The notes beneath the pieces are model-generated. The model searched no databases, was not told where the DNA came from, and saw only the letters and a program-made list of their open reading frames with translations. A stretch of DNA of 61,868 nt from Pararobbsia alpina (GTDB lineage Bacteria; Pseudomonadota; Gammaproteobacteria; Burkholderiales; Burkholderiaceae), in NCBI RefSeq assembly GCF_902859895.1, contig NZ_CADIKM010000029.1:1-61868 (forward strand). Direction: 5' to 3'. The translations under genes were made by a program, and so were the position numbers. This document shows positions 29,019-37,946 of the stretch, in pieces. How positions within the stretch are numbered: the first letter of the stretch is position 1; each line of letters starts with the position of its first letter.

Positions 29019-30680
29019 ATGACACTGCTCAGCGTACGCAACGTCACCAAGCGCTACGGTGGCGTGACCGCCCTCGCTTCGGTCGATCTCGAGATCGAGG
29101 CCGGACACGTGCTCGGCCTGCTCGGCGCAAACGGCTCGGGCAAATCGACCCTGTCGGGCGTGATCTCCGGCGAGACGCGACCTGACGAGGGAAGCGTACT
29201 CGTCGACGGCCAGCCACTGCCGCGCGGCACCCCACGCGCCGCGCGACAGGCCGGTATCGTGATCGCCCATCAGCATCCGGGCCTCGCGCCCGACCTGCCG
29301 GTCTGGGAGAACGTATTCCTGGGCGCCGAACGTTGCATGAGCGGTGGCTTCATCGATCGTCGTGCGGCCCGGCGGGAAGCGGCCGATGCGCTCGAGACGC
29401 TGCGTGCCGGCTGGGATATCGACGTGCCGGCGGGCACGCTCGGCGCCGCCGACCAGCAATTGATCGAAATCGCCAAAGCACTCGTGCTGCGGCCGCGTCT
29501 GCTGATTCTCGACGAACCGACAGCTGCGCTCGCGGCCGCCGAAGTCGATGCCCTGATCGGCATGGTCAAGGCGCTCGCTGCGCAAGGAACGGCGATCGTC
29601 TTCATCTCGCACCGGATGGCCGAGATCGAAGCGCTCTGCGACAGTGTCGTGGTGCTTTGCAACGGCAAGCGCATCGGTCAGCTCGAGGTCGGGGGTTCGC
29701 TCGACGAAGCGCGTGTGCTCCAGATGATGGGCGGCATCGCGGGCGGGGCGGCGGATACGGACGCTACGCCGCCTGAGGCGACCGTGCATCTTGTGGCGAC
29801 AAGCGCAACCGCTCCCGGGGCGCGTGCGGCGACAAGCGCCACCACTCCCGGGGCCCGTGCGGCGACAGCCCCGTCCGATTTCGCGGCAACCGGATCGACA
29901 AGGCAAGCGGCGGATGTAGGCGCGTCGTCGACGCCAGCCGAGTCTCGCCCGCTCGTGATGACGGTGCGCGGTCTCAAAGCGGGGCGCCGGCTTGCCGGTG
30001 CCGACCTCACCTTGCGGCGCGGTGAGGTGCTCGGTGTCGCCGGTCTCCAGGGGCACGGGCAGGATGAATTGCTCGACGCGCTCGCCGGCTTCCTGCCACA
30101 CGAGGCCGGCGAGGTCGTGCTCGATGGCGAAACGATCATGCCGCGCTCGCCGCGACAGATGATCTCCTGCGGCGTCTGCCTCGTGCCGAACGACCGGCAT
30201 CGCCAGGGACTCTGGCTCGATCACTCAGTCGAATTCAATCTCGCACAGGTCCGCGTCAACTTCGATCGGCACGCCTGGCAGCTGCGGCGCACGGAACTGC
30301 GCACGATGGTCGCGGACGTCATCGACCGTCTCAGGATCAAGACCTCGAACCCGCGACAACCCGTGCGTGCGCTCTCCGGCGGCAACCAGCAGAAGGTCGT
30401 GATCGGACGCTGGCTCGATCGCGACGTCAAGGTGTTGCTGCTCAGCGATCCGACCAAGGGCGTCGACGTGATCGCGCGCAAGCAGATCTACCAGGCGATC
30501 CATGCGCTCGCCGAAAGCGGCGTCGCCATCCTGCTCTATGCATCGGATACTGACGAGCTGCTCGCCGTCTGCGATCGCCTGCTCGTGATGTACGAAGGAC
30601 GCGTAGTCAGCGAACTTGAAGGACCCTCTATGAATGAAGCGCAAGTCACGCGTGCGTCGTTCGGCAGGAGCGCCGCATGA
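29019..30680 (+). CDS. CUT2-type ABC importer, double ATPase (RbsA-like) with repeat-bearing linker
   Basis: ATPase of 553 residues with two tandem nucleotide-binding domains. Domain 1 has GANGSGKST, a signature-like AADQQLIEIAKAL and LLILDEPTAALA. Domain 2 has the degenerate Walker A of RbsA proteins (GLQGHGQDE) but a good ALSGGNQQK signature and VLLLSDPTKGVD. The linker between them (about residues 248-310) is longer than usual and rich in Ala, Thr and Pro. It contains two tandem 11-residue repeats, encoded by 33-base units at 29796-29828 and 29829-29861. It starts seven bases after the binding-protein stop and is followed by two different permease genes. Confidence 0.92.
   Translation: MTLLSVRNVTKRYGGVTALASVDLEIEAGHVLGLLGANGSGKSTLSGVISGETRPDEGSVLVDGQPLPRGTPRAARQAGIVIAHQHPGLAPDLPVWENVFLGAERCMSGGFIDRRAARREAADALETLRAGWDIDVPAGTLGAADQQLIEIAKALVLRPRLLILDEPTAALAAAEVDALIGMVKALAAQGTAIVFISHRMAEIEALCDSVVVLCNGKRIGQLEVGGSLDEARVLQMMGGIAGGAADTDATPPEATVHLVATSATAPGARAATSATTPGARAATAPSDFAATGSTRQAADVGASSTPAESRPLVMTVRGLKAGRRLAGADLTLRRGEVLGVAGLQGHGQDELLDALAGFLPHEAGEVVLDGETIMPRSPRQMISCGVCLVPNDRHRQGLWLDHSVEFNLAQVRVNFDRHAWQLRRTELRTMVADVIDRLRIKTSNPRQPVRALSGGNQQKVVIGRWLDRDVKVLLLSDPTKGVDVIARKQIYQAIHALAESGVAILLYASDTDELLAVCDRLLVMYEGRVVSELEGPSMNEAQVTRASFGRSAA
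29796..29861 (+). repeat. Tandem 33-base repeat in the ATPase linker
   Basis: Two in-frame copies, encoding ATSATAPGARA and ATSATTPGARA. A partial third copy follows. They lie in the interdomain linker and change its length in 11-residue steps. Confidence 0.85.
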
Positions 30681-30753
30681 AAGTGTGTTTGAACAAGTGT
30701 TCTCCTGCATGCGCGACAGCGTACGTCGACGTGCCCTTCAGCAGGAGCCCCCT

Positions 30754-31755
30754 ATGACCGCACGCGTGAACGAAACTGCGCTTGCGCAGCCTGCCAGGCG
30801 GGGCGCCGCCTCGCTACGGGCACGGCTCGGCCGCTCGCGCGCCTCGACCGCACTGCCCGCCGTCGTGATGCTGATCGTGACGCTGGCCGTCAATGCGGCC
30901 TTGCAGCCAGGCTTTTTCGCGGCCGACTCGCTGAGCAGCAATCTGCAGAGCGCCGCGCCGGTCGTGCTCGTCTGCATCGCCCAGGCCGTCATCGTGCTGT
31001 CCGGAGAACTCGACCTGTCAGTCGGCGCCGGCATCTCGCTCGTGAACTGTCTGCTCGCGGGACTGCCCGGCCTCGGCTGGGGGCCTTGGGAAACCTACGC
31101 CACCGCACTCGCCGTGGCGCTCGGATGCGGGGCGGTCAATGGCATCCTGGTCGGTCACTTTCGGCAAAGTTCGCTGATCGCGACATTCGCGACCGGCGCG
31201 ATCTGGTTCGGTCTCGCGCTCGCGCTGATGCCGCAGCCCGGCGGGGCCGTGCCCGAAGCGCTCAGCAACGCATTCGCCGCGAACGTCGGCTGGATACCTG
31301 TCGCCGCCTTGCCGATGGTGTTTGCACTCGTGCTCTGGGCAGTCATCCAGCGCCATCGTTTCGGACGCCGGCTGATCGCCACCGGCAGCGACCAGGATGC
31401 GGTGTTCAAGGCCGGCCTCAGCGTCAGCCGCATCAAGATCCTCGGCTATCTGCTCGGCTGGCTGTTCGTCTTCATCTCGGCGGCATGCATCTCCGCGCAG
31501 ACGGCCTCGGGTGATGCGCGTCTCGGCTTGTCCTACACCCTGACGTCGGTCGCCGCCGTCGTGATCGGCGGCATTTCCCTCGCGGGCGGACGCGGCTCGA
31601 TGCTTGGCGCGGTGTGCGGTGCGTTCGTGCTGGTGCTGATCGGCAACGTCGTCTATTTCGCGGGGGTGCCGAGCAACTATCAGGAAGTCTTCAAGGGTGC
31701 GGTCGTCATGATCGCACTCGCCTTCACCTTTGTCGGCAGTCGAAAGAACGTATGA
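30754..31755 (+). CDS. CUT2-type ABC importer, permease A
   Basis: Inner-membrane permease of 333 residues of the RbsC family. Motifs are VLSGELDLSVGAGISLVNC, the loop TGSDQDAVFKAG, and AVVIGGISLAGGRGS before the last helices. The start at 30754 has GGAG six bases upstream; an in-frame extension to 30634 overlaps the ATPase gene and lacks conservation. A 40-residue polar, Arg/Ala-rich N terminus precedes helix one. The stop overlaps the next ATG (ATGA). Confidence 0.92.
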   Translation: MTARVNETALAQPARRGAASLRARLGRSRASTALPAVVMLIVTLAVNAALQPGFFAADSLSSNLQSAAPVVLVCIAQAVIVLSGELDLSVGAGISLVNCLLAGLPGLGWGPWETYATALAVALGCGAVNGILVGHFRQSSLIATFATGAIWFGLALALMPQPGGAVPEALSNAFAANVGWIPVAALPMVFALVLWAVIQRHRFGRRLIATGSDQDAVFKAGLSVSRIKILGYLLGWLFVFISAACISAQTASGDARLGLSYTLTSVAAVVIGGISLAGGRGSMLGAVCGAFVLVLIGNVVYFAGVPSNYQEVFKGAVVMIALAFTFVGSRKNV

Positions 31756-32696
31756 ACCTGCTCTCATCCCGGCGTCTGCTATTGCTGGTGCTCGTCGCAC
31801 TCGTGCTGGTTGCCGGCCAGCTTGCGGTGCCCGGCTTCACGAGCCCGGCGCAGATGGGCAATCAGTTGAAGATTGCGACCTTCCTCGGTCTGTTCGGCAT
31901 TTCGCAGACCCTCGTGATGATCGCGGGTGGCCAGGGCCTCGACCTGTCGGTCGGTGCGGCGGCGACCCTCGGTGGCATCATCGGCGCCGCGCTGATCGGC
32001 AGCGTGCCGGGCGGACTGGCCGCGGCGTTCGTCGGCGCGATCGCCTGCGGTGTCGTGATCGGCCTGGTCAACGGCGTCGGCATCGCGACCTTTCGCGTGC
32101 CGCCGCTCGTCATGACGCTCGCGATGGCGAGCCTGGTCGACGGCGCGCTGATCGTCTGGTCGTCGGTCGTCCAGGCGAACACGGCGGCAAGCCCAGGGCT
32201 CGTCATGCTATCGGGACGGAATGTATTTGGCGTGCCGAGTGTCGTGCTGCTCTGGATCGTCGCGGCCGCGCTCACTTTCGGCTTTCTCGAACACTCGGCA
32301 TGGGGGCGGCGGCTCATGGCAACCGGCGCCAACCCGACCGCCGCCTGGCTGACCGGGGTACGCGTGCACCGGGTGCGGATCGCCGCGTATGTGGCAAGCG
32401 CGGTGATCGCCGCACTCACGGGCGTGCTGCTGGTTGGCTACGTCGGCCAGGCCTTTCTCGGACTCGGCAACACCTATGTGCTGACGAGCGTGGTGGTCGC
32501 GGTGATCGGCGGGGTATCGCTCGCGGGCGGCAGAGGGGACTATCTGAACGTCGCGTTCGCGACGATCTTCATCACTGTGCTGACCAGCCTGCTGACCGCA
32601 CTCCAGATCGGCGAAGCGGGGCGGCAGGGCATCTTCGGCATCACCCTGCTCGCCTTTCTCGCGGTCAACCGGCTGACGCTGCGAACGGTTCGCTGA
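31752..32696 (+). CDS. CUT2-type ABC importer, permease B
   Basis: Second RbsC-type permease, 314 residues and hydrophobic from the first residues. Motifs are IAGGQGLDLSVGAAATLGG, the loop TGANPTAAWLTG, and VIGGVSLAGGRGDYLN. Two distinct permeases imply a heterodimer, as in AraH/LsrCD- or YtfT/YjfF-like systems. The start overlaps the permease A stop by four bases. It is the last gene of the seven-gene operon; a hairpin lies 17 bases downstream. Confidence 0.93.
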   Translation: MNLLSSRRLLLLVLVALVLVAGQLAVPGFTSPAQMGNQLKIATFLGLFGISQTLVMIAGGQGLDLSVGAAATLGGIIGAALIGSVPGGLAAAFVGAIACGVVIGLVNGVGIATFRVPPLVMTLAMASLVDGALIVWSSVVQANTAASPGLVMLSGRNVFGVPSVVLLWIVAAALTFGFLEHSAWGRRLMATGANPTAAWLTGVRVHRVRIAAYVASAVIAALTGVLLVGYVGQAFLGLGNTYVLTSVVVAVIGGVSLAGGRGDYLNVAFATIFITVLTSLLTALQIGEAGRQGIFGITLLAFLAVNRLTLRTVR

Positions 32697-32712
32697 GCAG
32701 GCAAGACTACTG

Positions 32713-32745
32713 ACGGCTCTGCTGAGCGCGAATGCAGCGAGCCGT
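32713..32745 (+). terminator. Possible terminator hairpin after the CUT2 operon
   Basis: ACGGCTCTGCTG pairs with CAGCGAGCCGT (11 bp with one bulged base, 10-base loop). There is no clear U-tract, so termination may need Rho. Confidence 0.4.
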
Positions 32746-32813
32746 TCATGCAGCAGGCAACGACGCACTGGGTTCGGCAAGCAGTTGACGCTCCGAACTG
32801 TTCACCGGGCGGC

Positions 32814-33671
32814 TTACCTGTCCGCTTCCGCTTCGCGTAGCCGCCGCTGCCGTGCGTCTTCCTCGAGCCGTGTGTCTTCGAGTTCCTGCATGACGCTTTC
32901 GAGGTCGACCGGGTGGACGTCGAGTTCGACACGGCCGGTCAGCGGCGTGTCGATCTGGAGTTCGCCGGCTTCGAACAGTTTCCAGATTTCCTTGCCGTAG
33001 GCAGCCGACAACAGTTCCGGCGCGAATCGGCCGAAGTAGACGGCGAGATTGTCGACGTCACGGCCGAGCATCGCCTCGGCTTCGTTGTTGCCCGCCGCAT
33101 CGACAGCCTGTGGCAAATCGATGATCACCGGCCCATCATCGGCGAGCAGGATGTTGTATTCGGACAAATCGCCATGGACGATGCCCGCGCAGAGCATGCG
33201 AACCACCTGATTGAGCAGGAATGCATGCAGTTCGAGCGCGCGCGCTTCAGTCAGGTCGACGTCGTTGAGCCGCGGCGCGACATTGCCGGCCGCATCGGTC
33301 ACCAGCTCCATGAGCAGCACGCCGTCGGTGCAGATGTAGGGCTGGGGCACGCGCACGCCGGCATTGGCGAGCCGGAACAGCGCGTCGACCTCGGCGTTCT
33401 GCCACATTTCTTCCTGCATCTGTCGACCATAGCGCGTGCCTTTCTCCATCGCACGTGCCTGTCTCGAGTTCTTGACCTTGCGGCCCTCGAGATACGACGT
33501 CGCCTGCCGGAAGCTGCGTTGCTTCGCGTCCTTGTAGACTTTCGCACAACGCGTCGCATCGCCGCTGCGTACGACGTAGACCGTCGCCTCCTTGCCGCTC
33601 ATCAACTGGCCGATGACTTCGTCGATCAGCCCTTCCTCGAGCAGCGGGGCAAGCCGTTTGGGTACTTTCAT
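32814..33671 (-). CDS. RIO-type serine/threonine protein kinase
   Basis: A cytosolic atypical protein kinase of 285 residues. RIO signatures are MSGKEATVYVVRSGD (ATP-binding loop with Lys), CAKVYKD, the catalytic loop GIVHGDLSEYNIL (Asp and Asn) and the metal-binding segment VIIDLPQAVDAAGN in place of DFG. The start at 33671 (MKVPKRLAPLL) fits bacterial homologues; an upstream extension of 59 residues is not conserved. Bacterial RIO kinases are widespread but their substrates are mostly unknown. It stands alone, ending 118 bases from the convergent transporter operon. Confidence 0.93.
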   Translation of the reverse strand: MKVPKRLAPLLEEGLIDEVIGQLMSGKEATVYVVRSGDATRCAKVYKDAKQRSFRQATSYLEGRKVKNSRQARAMEKGTRYGRQMQEEMWQNAEVDALFRLANAGVRVPQPYICTDGVLLMELVTDAAGNVAPRLNDVDLTEARALELHAFLLNQVVRMLCAGIVHGDLSEYNILLADDGPVIIDLPQAVDAAGNNEAEAMLGRDVDNLAVYFGRFAPELLSAAYGKEIWKLFEAGELQIDTPLTGRVELDVHPVDLESVMQELEDTRLEEDARQRRLREAEADR

Positions 33672-33861
33672 GCAGACGCCGGATACGCGCCCGGCTGCCT
33701 CAACGGCAAGCCAGACGCTGTGTAAATGGACAAGCCCGCGCCCATCCAGGCGCAGCCTTGCAATTTTCGTATTGGCGAATGCTAACTTAAAACGGGTCGA
33801 GCCCCCTCGAACACCTCGGGTAGCGCGCTGCCGGATCGCTGCACGCAAGAGTCAATCTCAT

Positions 33862-34968
33862 TCAACGGATCTGTTCGGACCAGCAATGCAGACCGTCTTC
33901 AGCAAGACCGGCCATCAACTGGCGGTGGCCGAATGCCCGCGTGGCCGGTTGAAATCCCTTCGCCAGCAGGCCACCGTTGAGGAGTCGCTGCGCGACGATC
34001 CCACACAGCGCGCCGGTACTCAGGTAAGGGGACGTCACGTGCAGCAGGATCTGCTTGCCGACATGCGTGCCGCGTGCCCAGACCGAGATCATGGTCTGGT
34101 TGATCCGCGGGACCTCGCGCTCCGGGGTCGAAGCAATCGACATCCCCCATGCGTTGGTGACGGCTTCGAGTTCCTTCAGCGTGTGCGTCTTGGCCAGATC
34201 CGCATACTCTTTCATGCGTTCCATCACAAAATCGACGAGCGGCCCCTTGGGAAAGGCGACCAGGACTGAACAGTTGAGTACGCGCGTGTCGTGCTCGAAC
34301 CAGATCGGCTCGAAGCCGCCGCCCCACGGCAAGCCCGCATGGATCGCATGGCTGCCGGGTACGGCCACGTCGACCTGGGTCATCGGCGGCCAGACAGTCA
34401 TCGCGCCGGACTGCTTGAGCGGATTCGGCAGGCACAGCATGCGCAGGAACGACAGCGTCGAAGCAACCGTCGGCGCGCTTCTCGGCGCGTAGAGAATATC
34501 GACCGAGTCAATGGCCGGATCTTCGAGCGCGATTTCCGCGGCGATCATGCCCGCAGTCCACATGAATGCACAACCGGGCGAGAGCAGCAGGCCCTTGTCC
34601 GCGAAGGCCTGCCCATATTCGTCGCGCAGCTTGATCGCCCAGTCCTGTTCACCCGTCGTGTCGATGTAGTGGCAACCGTTGGCGAGCGCCGCCTTGACAA
34701 CCGGCTCGCCGAGCTGGCCGAACGGACCGACAACGTTGATGACGAGCTTTGCACCTTCGCACAGACGCGTGAGCGAGGCTTCGTCATGGCTCACGGCCTC
34801 GATGCGAACCTGATGTCTGCCAGGCACGGTCGCGAGTTGCGCCTCGATCTTTGCGCGGTCACGGCCGGCCGCCACGAAGGGAAGACCACGCCGGGTCAGG
34901 TATTCGGCGATCAGTTTGCCAGTGTAGCCGGTGATGCCGTACACGACGATGGGTTGCTTGGCGTTCAA
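33862..34968 (-). CDS. Saccharopine dehydrogenase-like reductase (trans-acting enoyl reductase type)
   Basis: A Rossmann-fold oxidoreductase of 368 residues from the proposed TTG start at 34968, which has GGAG six bases upstream. An ATG at 34998 would add ten residues without a ribosome site. The NAD(P) site is VVYGITGYTGKLIAEYL, with TTGEQDWAIKLRDEYG and SPGCAFMWTAG further on. The family covers saccharopine dehydrogenases and the lipid trans-acting enoyl reductases. It is the last gene of an acyl-CoA operon, so reduction of an acyl or isoprenoid intermediate is more likely than lysine metabolism. Confidence 0.88.
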   Translation of the reverse strand: MNAKQPIVVYGITGYTGKLIAEYLTRRGLPFVAAGRDRAKIEAQLATVPGRHQVRIEAVSHDEASLTRLCEGAKLVINVVGPFGQLGEPVVKAALANGCHYIDTTGEQDWAIKLRDEYGQAFADKGLLLSPGCAFMWTAGMIAAEIALEDPAIDSVDILYAPRSAPTVASTLSFLRMLCLPNPLKQSGAMTVWPPMTQVDVAVPGSHAIHAGLPWGGGFEPIWFEHDTRVLNCSVLVAFPKGPLVDFVMERMKEYADLAKTHTLKELEAVTNAWGMSIASTPEREVPRINQTMISVWARGTHVGKQILLHVTSPYLSTGALCGIVAQRLLNGGLLAKGFQPATRAFGHRQLMAGLAEDGLHCWSEQIR

Positions 34969-35076
34969 TATTGTCTCCAGGATTGCGCCGCGGCGCATGC
35001 CGCGGGTGAGTCTCGGGGTTCAGTGGGTTTGCAGTGGAATCTCGCGACGGATTGCGGCGCGAACCGGTCCGTCTCG

Positions 35077-36696
35077 TCAGTTCACCGGCATGCCTTGCCG
35101 CTCGACGAACACGGCTTCGGATGCGGTGTTGAAGTGCTCCAGCAGGATCCGGTCTTGTGGCTTTTCAGACGCCGTCTTCGGGATGGCCTCGACGACTTGC
35201 ACAAAGCTCGGCACGCAGTTCGCCTCGAGCGTCTGGCGGCAGATGCGAAACAGCGCCTGTGCGTCAAAATCGTTGCCGGATTTCGGCACCACGGCGACCA
35301 CCACGTCCTTCTCGCCTGGCGCGCCGCTCGCCGCCGCGATACCCCATGCATAGACGTCGTCGACCAGGCCGCTGTCGGCGATCGTTTTTTCGACGAACCC
35401 CGGATTGACGAAGTCGCCGTCGTGACGCAGACCCCCACCCTTGCGGTACTCGAAGAAGAGCCAGCCTTCGGCGTTTTCGTGCACGATGTCGCCCATCCAG
35501 AGCCAGCCGTCCTTGCCCTTCGCCTCCGACGCCGCCGGGTTGTCTAAATAGCGGACCTCGAAGGGCGTACCGTCCGCGGGCCGGAACAGCAATTCGCCCG
35601 ACTCGCCTCGACGCACGTCGCAGCCCGCCTCGTCCACGATGCGATAACGGAGGTTCGGCGCGGCGCGGCCAATACTGCCCACCGGGCCGACTCCGATCGG
35701 CGTGAACGTGAGGCCGCCCTCGGCCGCGCCGTAGAATTCCAGCACCTGGACGCCGAAACGCTGCTCGAACGACGTCCAGATCGCGGCAGGCATGCCGGCG
35801 GACACCACGAAGCGAACCGGGTTGGCCGCATCGTCCGCACGCGGAGGCTCCGCGTAGATGGCCGTCGCCATACCGCCAAGCAATGTGAAGCTCGTGCAGC
35901 CATGGCGTCGCGTGATGTCCCACAGTCGGCGTTTGGTGAAGCGGCGCGAAAGCACACAGGGAATGCGCACGCACAGCGCCGGGCCGAGCGTGATGCCCTG
36001 CGCATTGGCGTGGGTCAGCGACAGCCCCGTGTACAGACGGTCGTCCGGCCGGTAGCCAAACACGGACGGCAACAGGGCCGACGCGCCGCAGAAACGGCCG
36101 TGGGTCATCACGATGCCTTTCGGGTCGCCCGTGGTGCCCGAGGTGAAGGTGATCTGCATCGCGCTCGCGGGATCGACCGTGCGCGACACCAGGTCCGGGA
36201 CGCCAGCCGGCAGCGAGGCGGCGAAATCGAGTACGTTCGACCAGTTCGATGCGAACGCGGCGCCTTCATCGGTCCGCAATCCGATCACCCATTGCAGGTT
36301 TTCCACCTGCGCGCGAATCTCCCCGACATGCGCCAATACATAGTCGGCGGCAATCACACCCTGGCAGCGGCCACGCTCCAGCATGAAAGCGAGCTTGTCG
36401 CCGCGCGTGCGCGGATCGATCGGCACGAACACCACGCCGGCGATCGATGCGCCGACCATGCAGTCGACAAATTCAGCGTGATTGGCCATCAGGAACGCAA
36501 CGTGGTCACCGGGTTGCATGCCGCGCTCGATCAGGCATTGGGCGACACGCTGGCCGTTCTCCCACAGCTGTCGGTAGGTTCGCACCACATCGGGCGCCGC
36601 GCCGTTCTCGAACGTCACGACCGGGAAATCCGGGTGCGTGCAAGCGCGGTTCGCGATCACGTGCCCGAAGATATGTTCGTCAAGATTCATAGACAT
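35077..36696 (-). CDS. Acyl-CoA ligase (AMP-forming)
   Basis: Activates a carboxylic acid to its CoA thioester through an acyl-adenylate. It has 539 residues from ATG 36696, which overlaps the thiolase stop (TGATG). The P-loop ITFTSGTTGDPKGIVMTHG, the adenine-binding EFYGAAEGGLTFTPIG, the WLWMGDIVHENAEGW hinge region and a C-terminal catalytic Lys segment (PKTASEKPQDRI) are all present. It resembles the CaiC/short-to-medium acyl ligase group. It is cotranscribed with thiolase and acyl-CoA dehydrogenase, so it provides the CoA ester for this pathway. The acid is not identifiable. Confidence 0.93.
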   Translation of the reverse strand: MSMNLDEHIFGHVIANRACTHPDFPVVTFENGAAPDVVRTYRQLWENGQRVAQCLIERGMQPGDHVAFLMANHAEFVDCMVGASIAGVVFVPIDPRTRGDKLAFMLERGRCQGVIAADYVLAHVGEIRAQVENLQWVIGLRTDEGAAFASNWSNVLDFAASLPAGVPDLVSRTVDPASAMQITFTSGTTGDPKGIVMTHGRFCGASALLPSVFGYRPDDRLYTGLSLTHANAQGITLGPALCVRIPCVLSRRFTKRRLWDITRRHGCTSFTLLGGMATAIYAEPPRADDAANPVRFVVSAGMPAAIWTSFEQRFGVQVLEFYGAAEGGLTFTPIGVGPVGSIGRAAPNLRYRIVDEAGCDVRRGESGELLFRPADGTPFEVRYLDNPAASEAKGKDGWLWMGDIVHENAEGWLFFEYRKGGGLRHDGDFVNPGFVEKTIADSGLVDDVYAWGIAAASGAPGEKDVVVAVVPKSGNDFDAQALFRICRQTLEANCVPSFVQVVEAIPKTASEKPQDRILLEHFNTASEAVFVERQGMPVN

Positions 36697-37946
36697 CACT
36701 CGCGTTGCAGAATGGTGACCACCGTCACGGCGGCGTCGACACCGATGGCGCCGCCGCCGTTGTGAGCGAGTGCGATGCGCGCCCCTTCGACCTGGCGAGC
36801 GCCGGAACGCCCCTGCAACTGTTCGGTCAACTCGACGATCTGGGCGCAGCCGGTGGCCCCGACTGGATGGCCCTTGCGCAGCAAGCCACCCGAGACATTC
36901 ACCGGAATGCGGCCGCCGAGACGGGTATCACCCGCGGCAAGCAGGCTCGCGCCCGCCCCTTCGGCACAGAGGCCGAGGTATTCGTAGGCAATGAGTTCGG
37001 AGGGCGCGGACGCGTCGTGCAGTTCCACGCACGACAGATCGCGTGGATCGATACCGGCCGCCTCATAGGCCGCGCGGGCCGCCAGGGCGCCCACGCTGTC
37101 GTGCTGCCCATCGTCCCTGTCTTGATCCCTGTCCCAGCCAGTCGCGAGTACGCTGGCAACCATGCGTACGGGCCTGACGAGACTCATCTCGCGTGCCTTG
37201 CGGGCACTGACCAGGACAACGGCGGCGGCGCCGTCGCCGATCGGCGAGCACATCGGCAAGGTCAGCGGCGCCACGATCGAACGCGCATTCAGCGCGTCCT
37301 CGACAGAGACGCGCTCGCGGAACTGCGCACGCGGGTTGAGACTGCCGTGAAAGGCGTTCTTCTCCACCACGCGTGCAAAATCTCCCGCAGTGGTGCCGTA
37401 GGCCTTCATATGGGCACGCGCCATCATCGCGTAGATATCCATGAAGACCGAGCGTGCCGCCGACGGCCCATCGGACTCATAGGACTCCCCGGCCGCGCGG
37501 GCAAGCTGCTTGACCACATTGAGCGCGCCTTCGGGATCCTCGACATCGACCGCGCTTAGAAAAGCACCGAGACTCCTGGCCTTGTCCTCGTGGAACAGCT
37601 TCTCGTAGCCGCATACCAGCACGACGTCATAAAGGCCGGCCATAACGAAAGCGGCCGCCTGCTGGAGCGCCGTCGAAGACGAGGCACAGGCGTTCTCGAT
37701 ATTGACGACGGGGATACGACCGATGCCCATGCCGCGCAGCGCAACCTCGCCCCGTATCATTTCCTGTCCGGTCACCACACCCGCGGCGGCGTTGCCCATC
37801 CATGCCGCCTGCAGCATGCGGGCGTCGAGGCCCGCATCGGCCAGTGCCGCGCGAATGGCCTCGGCGGCGAGCGCCTTGAGCGTCTTGTCCCCGTGCTTGC
37901 CGAAGCGGGTCATGCCGACCCCGGCCACATAAGCGTTCGTCTTCAC
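36696..37946 (-). CDS. Thiolase (SCP-x/lipid-transfer type)
   Basis: A thiolase of 416 residues that cleaves a 3-oxoacyl-CoA. The reactive Cys is in IENACASSSTALQQAAAFV. The second-half motifs are SCVELHDASAPSELIAYE, the active-site His in GGLLRKGHPVGATGCAQ, and a C-terminal LAHNGGG in place of the usual CxG. This HDA and HNGGG pattern belongs to SCP-x-like thiolases used for sterol side chains and branched acyls. The start is GTG at 37946, overlapping the acyl-CoA dehydrogenase stop (GTGA) and preceded by GGGAGA. Confidence 0.92.
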   Translation of the reverse strand: MKTNAYVAGVGMTRFGKHGDKTLKALAAEAIRAALADAGLDARMLQAAWMGNAAAGVVTGQEMIRGEVALRGMGIGRIPVVNIENACASSSTALQQAAAFVMAGLYDVVLVCGYEKLFHEDKARSLGAFLSAVDVEDPEGALNVVKQLARAAGESYESDGPSAARSVFMDIYAMMARAHMKAYGTTAGDFARVVEKNAFHGSLNPRAQFRERVSVEDALNARSIVAPLTLPMCSPIGDGAAAVVLVSARKAREMSLVRPVRMVASVLATGWDRDQDRDDGQHDSVGALAARAAYEAAGIDPRDLSCVELHDASAPSELIAYEYLGLCAEGAGASLLAAGDTRLGGRIPVNVSGGLLRKGHPVGATGCAQIVELTEQLQGRSGARQVEGARIALAHNGGGAIGVDAAVTVVTILQRE

